DNA from: Carettochelys insculpta
Taxonomy: Eukaryota > Chordata > Testudines > Carettochelyidae
NCBI RefSeq assembly: GCF_033958435.1
Contig: NC_134147.1
Coordinates: 41,906,001 to 41,970,000 of the forward strand
Direction of reading: 5' to 3'
DNA: 64,000 nt
The notes below the pieces were generated by a model, which was not told the origin of the DNA, searched no databases, and was given only the letters and a program-made list of their open reading frames with translations. The translations under genes and the position numbers were made by a program. Positions 57,316 to 64,000 of the stretch are shown one piece after another. Within the stretch, counting starts at the first letter, position 1; every line of letters starts with the position of its first letter.

Positions 57316-59799
57316 GCTTCAGTCTCTCTTAACACCCATTTAGGGACTTAAGTAACACATTGGCTGTGTGCTGGCTCTGTGGCAGGGCTGAATTTTACTG
57401 TCACACTGCGGTAAATATGCAGCCTGTTATTTTCAGTGAGCATGAAAAAAGTTGCAATCTCTGAAAAGTGTACTCATCTACCTTGGTTTTCTCCCTGTTC
57501 CAGCCATTTTCCCTCGTCTCTAATACAAGTTCATGCCCCAAAGTGGCTGTATCTCTGTGCATGGGCTTAACCAAGAAATGTTCACTTCATGCCTGTGACA
57601 GTGTTAGGAGTGGTGTTTGCTGTAAACTAGTTTTGGTTGCACACCGTGAAAAAAGAGGACTAGGTAACATGTGTCTACAACAAATTCCTGGGCAGACGCC
57701 CTTCCTCTCTGAAGGATAGTATTTTCTACTTCTGTCCATGCTAACGTTTGGAGTCACAGTTGCAGATTATTCTGCACTGGAATAGTCCAACTCACAGCAG
57801 AAACAAATATGTGAAACAGAATGTGATCTCTAGAGATTGTTTATTATTACTGAAGAGCACTAATGACTGACTAGTTAAGACAGCACTAGGCTTTTTGTTT
57901 AAGTTGTCGGCTGTGCATTAACCTTAGCCACAATATACACAGATGAAAAATAACTTCAGGATCTGAGCTGTTTAACTTCACTGCACCTACCTACTGTACA
58001 GCTAAAATGCTGATCAGAGTGTCTGAATTCCATGAGCATACCTCCTGATAAAGCTCTAATGGAGGTAAGGAGCAGGTGATTCATGTTTGAAGAGTTATAG
58101 GATTTAATACTCAATGTAGAAAAGAAAAAAAAAAGCATCTTACAAAGAGGATGCTGTCTGACAAAGCTCCACGGCTATTATGCCAAATTTCATAGATGCA
58201 AAAGTGATGGAGTTCAGAGGAAGCATTTGCAGAAGTTTCCTAGCAATGGTAAAGATCCAGGCTGCACGGGCTGTAGCCCTCAAGAAATCTTTTATTCAAG
58301 CTGAATAAACAGCTATAATTGAATCTTACGCAATGGCTTTTCTTCGGTCGGGGGAAGGGACAACTCACCATAATTGAAAGTTTACGTAGCATGAGACTCC
58401 ACACTAGGAAACTCGGCTATTTAAGTCTTTTTCCCCCCCACAATGCATTTTTAAAACATTTAAAATTTGTATAAGAACACCAGGAGGTACTTTTAAAGTT
58501 ATTTAGCATGAAAGTCCAATAAAAAAACTCCTTATGTTTTAACAGCGTGATACAATAGCTTTCACAGTATGTATAGTTAGCCAATTCTTATATTCAGTAG
58601 TATAAGGAACAAAGACACAGTACTTAATGCTCTCTGTCAAAATCAAGAAAAAGTCATTTTGCCACTGCCTGCGATTTACATGCACTGCAAGTTCAGCCCA
58701 AAATGCAGTTCACCTACCTGAGGATGAAGGGGGAGTTCAAAAAGGTCAGAGCCACCACAAGCATTAAGTACAAAGAAGTTTGATTAGGTTTTCATAGTTA
58801 TCAGATGAATGAAATTCTGGCTTCCTCTAACAAGCATATAATAATGCCCTAATTTGTGCAGTAACACAACAATTTGGCTTTTGTCAGCAGCATTTCTTAT
58901 TCAGCAGGCTGTAAGAAAGTGGTACGTAAGATGCGAACTAGGAAAAGCTACAAAATTTATTAGGCTGTTTTCAAGTGATCCTCTTACAGAAGGAGAATCA
59001 CTGTCAGAATGTAGGCTTCTAATTTATTCTGCACTCCCCTGACACAGCTGTTTTGTTTTTCAATTAGAAAATTTATACCTAAGGGCAAAATTCTGCCCTC
59101 TGCTCTAATTGTATAGTTTCCCATTGAAGTCAGTGAGACGGGGTGAAATTAGAAAATTCTGCCCTGAGCTCCGTATGTCCATGATTAGTGTATGAGTATT
59201 TTTAAAGTTGTGACCTGAGGAAAAGTAAAAAGCGATGGATTTTGTATGTCTGTTTTACAATTCTCTGGGTCACAATCACATGTACATGGCTTTGGCATGA
59301 ATCAAGTTTCTGAAATATACATGCAGCAAATAAGATCATGTTGCTTGCGTTATATAGAGAAATCTGTCATGTAGTTTGTTTTATCATCGGTCCCAATGGA
59401 GAATTTACATTTAAGGTAGGATCTTTACTTCTGTGCACGTCATCTCCTTCCCTCTACTCCACCAACTCCACAAAGACGTCACAGAGTTTTTAAAACCTAA
59501 ATGTAGCCTATGCTGTGCACTTCCCTGCATTCATATTCCACATCAGCATATTAATTAAGTAGGTTCATTTACAAAGGAAAAGGGAGAAATGAGCACACCT
59601 AAAAAATATCTGAAAGTATGGCCAAAACCAGATATTTGGCAAAAAAAAAAATTGTCATATTAGTGTAAGTTTGGGCCTTCAGGGACAATACAGAAACTAG
59701 TGCCCTGATCCTTCGAATACACATTTAGATTTTGTTCACATGAGCTGTCCCATTGCCAGCAGTGACAAACTAACAGCAATTGGCAGCCCTTCAGCAGTC
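57316..59799. other. Unassigned non-coding sequence
   Basis: No gene recognised. Confidence 0.45.
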
Positions 59800-59802
59800 C
59801 TA

Positions 59803-60513
59803 AGCTGTGTCTACACGTGCACGCTACTTCGAAGTAGCGGCACTAACTTCGAAATAGCGCCCGTCGCGGCTACACGCGTCGGGCGCTATTTCGAAGTTAA
59901 CTTCGACGTTAGGCGGCGAGACGTCGAAGTCGCTAACCTCATGAGGGGATCGGAATAGCGCCCTACTTCGATGTTCAACGTCGAAGTAGGGACCGTGTAG
60001 ACGATCCGCGTCCCGCAACGTCGAAATTGCTGGGTCCTCCATGGCGGCCATCAGCTGGGGGGTTGAGAGATGCTCTCTCTCCAGCCCCTGAGGGGCTCTA
60101 TGGTCACCGTGGGCAGCAGCCCTTAGCCCAGGGCTTCTGGCTGCTTCTGCGGCAGCTGGGGATCCATGCTGCAGGCACAGGGTCTGCAACCAGTTGTCAG
60201 CTCTGTGTATCTTGTGTTGTTTAGTGCAACTGTGTCTGGGAGGGGCCCTTTAAGGGAGCGGCTTGCTGTTGAGTCCTCCCTGTGACCCTGTCTGCAGCTG
60301 TGCCTGGCACCCTTATTTGGATGTGTGGTACTTTGGCGTGTAGACGTACCCTCGCAGCACCTATTTCGATGTGGTGCCACGCAACGTCGAAGTTGAACAT
60401 CGACGTTGCCAGCCCTGGAGGACGTGTAGACGTTATTCATCGAAATATCCTATTTCGATGTCGCCACATCGAAATAGGCTACTTCGATGTAGGCTTCACA
60501 TGTAGACGTAGCC
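59803..60513 (-). mobile_element. Non-autonomous Harbinger, TSD CTA
   Basis: A 711-bp copy in reverse orientation with ends agctgtgtctacacgtgcac and cacatgtagacgtagcc, flanked by CTA at 59800-59802 and 60514-60516. It is close to the copy at 6718 and has the complete subterminal palindrome that 6718 lacks. Confidence 0.92.
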
Positions 60514-60668
60514 CTACAGTCCAAACCAGCTGCATTTTAAAACATTTTGTACCTGGAAAAGCCACACAACCAAACTAAGGACCTAACTCTCCAGACAGCT
60601 ATTTAATAAACCTGAGTTCAGTGGGACTCCTGGAATAAAGAAAGAGGGGAAAGAGTGAAACTGTCTGA

Positions 60669-60748
60669 TATATATATATCTATATATATCTATATATCTA
60701 TATCTATATATATATCTAGACAGAGAGAGAGAGAGAGAGAGAGAGAGC
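60669..60748 (+). repeat. Compound (TA)n/(TATC)n and (GA)n microsatellite
   Basis: An alternating TA/TATC tract of about 50 bp followed by about 13 GA units. Confidence 0.95.
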
Positions 60749-60919
60749 ACCAAATGCACAAAGAAAGACTGCAGAAGAGAATAAACCTCTCGTCACCACT
60801 GCTTTTACTACTATAGTTGTTTCAGAAATGATCTATAACAATCATACATTAAAAAAATCACATCAAAGTGTGATTTTACAAGAGTGTTACTGTAATATCA
60901 ATTAATAGTGCTACATATA

Positions 60920-61341
60920 CTAGGTTTACCATATCTGACCTTTCAAAAAAAGAGGATGCCCTTGACAGGGAGTTTCAGTGTCTACTAACTAACATTGTAT
61001 TCTCACACTGTACTCTACTATATAAGTCTACTCTAACACATTAATATAACAGGAGCTGGCAGATGCTGCTACAGATGCTGTACACTCCCTCTCCAGAGCT
61101 ATGTCTACACTTGCCCCCAACTTTGAAGGAGGCATGGTAATCAGGTCCAGGGGAGATTACTAATGAAGTGCTAATGAAGTACAATGAATACACAGCACTT
61201 CATTAGGCTAATTTTCCCCTGTGGCAACTTCACCACAGCACTTCATCAGTAATCTCCCATTGCCCAGATTACCATCCCCCTGTCGAAGTTGGGGTCAAGT
61301 GTAGACAAGCCCTAGGTGTCCTCTTTTTTATATGGTAACCC
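60920..61341. mobile_element. hAT-like element with nested MITE
   Basis: The ends ctaggtttaccata and tatggtaaccc are inverted, with aaaaaaagaggatgccc against ggtgtcctctttttta next to them. Flanks are tacatata (60912-60919) and tacataca (61342-61349), an 8-bp duplication with one mismatch, as hAT makes. The MITE at 61097-61312 lies inside. No transposase gene remains. Confidence 0.65.
61097..61312. mobile_element. Foldback MITE nested in the hAT-like element
   Basis: The ends agctatgtctacacttgccc and ggtcaagtgtagacaagcc are inverted, and the arms pair (agattactaatgaagtgcta against cagcacttcatcagtaatct). About 216 bp. Target triplets were not clear. Confidence 0.65.
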
Positions 61342-61721
61342 TACATACACTGACAAGAAGTTAAAACCAAAAATTGCCCACTGGCACACAGTTCCCTCAA
61401 TTCAATAGGGTAAGTCAATTGGCAAGTGTTTAAAGCAACTCAGAGGGGTATTGTAATCATATCTTCATCCCTGGCAGAGAGTTGGATAGTGGTATTTAAG
61501 CTCTTGTTTTTAAGATCAAACTATGTTTAGTACAATGATCCTGTTCCATAAGACTGGGTATAGGAGAGGTACCATCACCAAATTCAAGTTCCTCAAACCC
61601 TGAAGACTCTAGAACAGGAGTCAGCAACCAAAATAGCAAGAGCCATTTTTTCCAATCCAGAAAACACTCAGTAATTCAAGAGCCACAATGCATGTGAATA
61701 TGAGATGGTCCTTAAGAAAAT

Positions 61722-61910
61722 AAGGGGGAGGGATAGCTTGGTGGTTTGAGCATTGGCCTGTTAAACCCAGGGTAGTGAGCTCCATCCTTGAGGAGGCCAT
61801 TTAGGGCAAATAGATGTTAGGGAGGGTGCTTGGTCCTGCCAAGAGGGCAGGGGGCTGGACTAGATGACCTTCCAAGGTCCCTTCCAGTTCTAGGAGATGT
61901 GTATCAAACC
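61722..61910 (+). mobile_element. Turtle-type Pol III SINE (tRNA head, CR1-like tail)
   Basis: The head gggagggatagcttggtggt, then ttgagcattggcctgttaaa, is followed by ggaggccatttagggcaaat, and the tail ggggctggactagatgacct, tccaaggtcccttccagttc. This is the best preserved of the three copies. The family is known from cryptodiran turtles, which supports the identity of the organism. Confidence 0.85.
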
Positions 61911-62025
61911 ATACTTTTTGTAATCCCTATTTTAAGAACAATGCTCACACAATGATTTGCAATGTGAGATGTGACTACTGTAGGAGGTTCACAAACTTTT
62001 TACATATTCTATTTCCTCACTCTTT

Positions 62026-62735
62026 GGCTACGTCTACACGTGCACCCAACTTCGAAATAGCTTATTTCGATGTTGCGACATCGAAATAGGCTATTTCGAT
62101 GAATAACGTCTACACGTCCTCCAGGGCTGGCAACGTCGATGTTCAACTTCGACGTTGCTCAGCCCAACATCGAAATAGGCACAACGAGGGAACGTCTACA
62201 CGGCAAAGTAGCACACATCGAAATAAGGGAGCCAGGCACAGCTGCAGACAGGGTCACGGGGCGGACTCAACAGCAAGCCGCTCCCTTAAAGGGCCCCTCC
62301 CAGACACACTTTCATTAAACAGTGCAAGATACACAGAGCCAACAACTAGTTGCAGACCCTGTATATGCAGCACGGACCCCCAGCTGCAGCAGCAGCAGCC
62401 AGAAGCCCTGGGCTAAGGGCTGCTGCCCACGGTGACCACAGAGCCCCGCACGGGCTGGAGAGAGAGTATCTCTCAACCCCCCAGCTGATGGCCGCCATGG
62501 AGGACCCCGCTATTTCGATGTTGCGGGACGCGGATCGTCTACACGTCCCTACTTCGATGTTGAACGTCGAAGTAGGGCGCTATTCCCATCCGCTCATGGG
62601 GATAGCGACTTCGACGTCTCGCCGCCTAACGTCGATTTCAACTTCGAAATAGCGCCCAACACGTGTAGACGTGACGGGCGCTATTTCGAAGTTACTGCCG
62701 CTACTTCGAAGTAGCGTGCACGTGTAGACGCAGCC
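62026..62735 (+). mobile_element. Non-autonomous Harbinger nested in a hAT-like element, TSD TTT
   Basis: A 710-bp copy with perfect-looking ends ggctacgtctacacgtgcac and cgtgcacgtgtagacgcagcc, flanked by TTT at 62023-62025 and 62736-62738. It is nearly identical to the copy at 49354. The subterminal palindromes (tttcgatgttgcgacatcga near the left, gctacttcgaagtagc at the right) are intact. Confidence 0.94.
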
Positions 62736-62784
62736 TTTATGTGTATGTTTGTACCACTGTTTTCCTGACTTTCACTTCTGATAC

Positions 62785-62812
62785 ATCTCTCTCTCTCTCT
62801 CTCTCTCTCTCT
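62785..62812 (+). repeat. (TC)n microsatellite
   Basis: About 13 TC units. Confidence 0.95.
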
Positions 62813-63044
62813 GGAGGATGCTAGGGGGAGTTATCCAACATTTTGAGATCATTTGTTACTTAGATATGAGTTGTTCATTTTCACCATTTAGCAAAAATAA
62901 TCAGGAGGGTTTTTATTAAAAAAAAAAAAAAACGAACCACTACCACCAAAAAACTTTGCAGTTATAATATTGGGAGCCACAAAGAAGTCCTTAAAGACCC
63001 ACATGAGGTTTCAGAGCTGCAGATTGCAGACCCCTGCTCTAGGG

Positions 63045-64000
63045 GAATGGTTTGGCCCTCAGTGTAAGTTGGGTCAAGCTATTGCCCCTAATTTATATCT
63101 CTGCCTCATGTGTGGTTGCTTCAACAAGGCCCCTCCCCTTTGCCTCAGTTACTGCCCGAGAAGAAGGTAGTGGTATAGAAATGGCGGCTGTAGTTCTAGA
63201 TTATTAAAGGAATTGCCTTGCCTTAGGAAAATCCCGAGACAGAATTTTTGGCTAGATCTAAGTCTACTCTGTGCTACTGGACTGGCACAAAGCAGATTTG
63301 AAGTCCAGGCTCTGGCTCAGGATGTTCCCCAAACATGGCACTCCAAACCTAGCCAGAGTGGGTCAAAGCCTATGGAAACAAATGAGCCAGCAGCAGCACC
63401 CTGGATTTACATGTTCAATGCATAGTACAGGGACAGCACCAAAATGTGCTGTTTGAAGATAACCAATTTCATGCAAGTGTGTGTGTGTGTGTATATAAAT
63501 AGAAATGTGTTTCTTCGAGCTGTGGGTTTGTGGTGTCTCAGATGACAACTATCCCTAAAAGCACCTGTCTTGTAGCAATTCTATAACTATATTTCAACTG
63601 TACCATTTTTGTTACTTAATATCCACTTCTATTGCACCTCTTTTCTTCTGGAGGAAGTACATGATTTTAATTATGTATGTTTTGTTATTGCAGTAGACTG
63701 AGAATTACATGGCTGGTTCTGTGATCACTTAATGGATCTTCTGAACAGAACATTTGCTCTCTGAGGGCCAAATTCTTTATTGATTTACAGCTCATGTAAC
63801 CTTGCTGAATTCAGTATGGTTACATGGGGAGAGATTCAATTTAGTGGAAGAGTTTGTCCTTGGATTCCAAAGCTTCTTGATCATTTGGAACACACGATAA
63901 TGTGTTACTACAGCAGTAACATACATGGGGTGGCTGTCACCTAGGGTTGTTACAACAATCAATGGTATTGAGAGAGTGAGTTGTGGTAAACTACATTATT
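63045..64000. other. Unassigned non-coding sequence
   Basis: No gene recognised. A short GT tract lies at 63477-63496. Confidence 0.45.

Larger units (their letters stand above)
61615..63036. mobile_element. hAT-like element hosting a SINE and a Harbinger copy
   Basis: The left end is caggagtcagcaaccaaaat, the right end gagctgcagattgcagacccctg. These resemble the well-known cagtggtcggcaacc ends of hAT elements. Flanks are ctctagaa (61607-61614) and ctctaggg (63037-63044), an 8-bp duplication with two changes. Inside sit the SINE at 61722-61910 and the short Harbinger at 62026-62735; the remaining hAT sequence is non-coding. A TC microsatellite lies near 62785. Confidence 0.7.

Noticed and set aside
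6718..62735. Recurrent 105-121-codon frames (MNNVYTSSRA..., MQTLCLQHRS...) in six places
   Set aside because: They lie entirely within the short Harbinger copies, in both strands, and are conserved because the DNA is repeated. They cross the terminal palindromes and have no known domain.
1..64000. CRISPR arrays, operons or bacterial mobile elements
   Set aside because: The repeats are dispersed eukaryotic transposons with introns and polyadenylation signals; no regularly spaced repeat-spacer array was seen.

Overview
The window looks like gene-poor nuclear DNA from a reptile, most likely a turtle. Three copies resemble the tRNA-derived Pol III SINE with a CR1-like tail that is typical of cryptodiran turtles. 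There are many CR1 3' ends and many PIF/Harbinger-type DNA transposons whose ends read roughly GGCTACGTCTACACGTG. No host protein-coding gene, rRNA or genuine tRNA gene could be recognised. Almost every open reading frame is short, uses non-ATG starts or lies in a repeat.

The main content is a Harbinger family in three forms. Two long copies (8888-13442 and 45420-50151) each carry two convergent genes: a HARBI1-like DDE transposase and a Myb/SANT (trihelix-like) DNA-binding protein. They lie in opposite orientations. Both transposases carry the same in-frame TGA in exon 1, and both SANT genes are broken by indels or a stop. Six short derivatives of 628-711 bp (6718, 41527, 49354, 52723, 59803 and 62026) keep about 300 bp of each end and share a short internal block that the long copies lack. 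All eight copies have 3-bp target duplications. Two of the short copies are nearly identical, which suggests recent activity. One short copy sits inside the tail of a long copy.

Around these lie older or unrelated elements. Foldback MITEs with related (g)gctatgtctacac ends occur throughout, and some are nested in each other. An inverted-repeat family with 14-bp target duplications (33222-33976, 50420-51123, with fragments at 2826, 23338, 33118, 38950 and 43255) resembles Penelope-like elements and contains a hammerhead-like core. There are also two hAT-like elements (60920-61341 and 61615-63036), a solo LTR inside the SANT-gene intron of the first long Harbinger copy, a second LTR near 50264-51780, CR1 fragments, tandem tRNA-like repeats near 5.0-5.5 kb, and microsatellites.

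Layout: 1-8.9 kb, mixed MITEs, tRNA-like repeats, CR1 and one short Harbinger; 8.9-13.4 kb, long Harbinger copy A; 13.4-29 kb, mostly unique AT-rich sequence with scattered MITEs, CR1 and a SINE; 29-34 kb, a dense cluster of nested foldback elements; 34-41 kb, mostly unique; 41.5-53.4 kb, a dense cluster with a short Harbinger, CR1, long Harbinger copy B with its nested insertion, an LTR and another short Harbinger; 53.4-64 kb, mostly unique, with SINEs, MITEs, hAT elements and two short Harbingers. Boundaries and duplications were read by eye; family names rest on remembered consensus features and were not searched.
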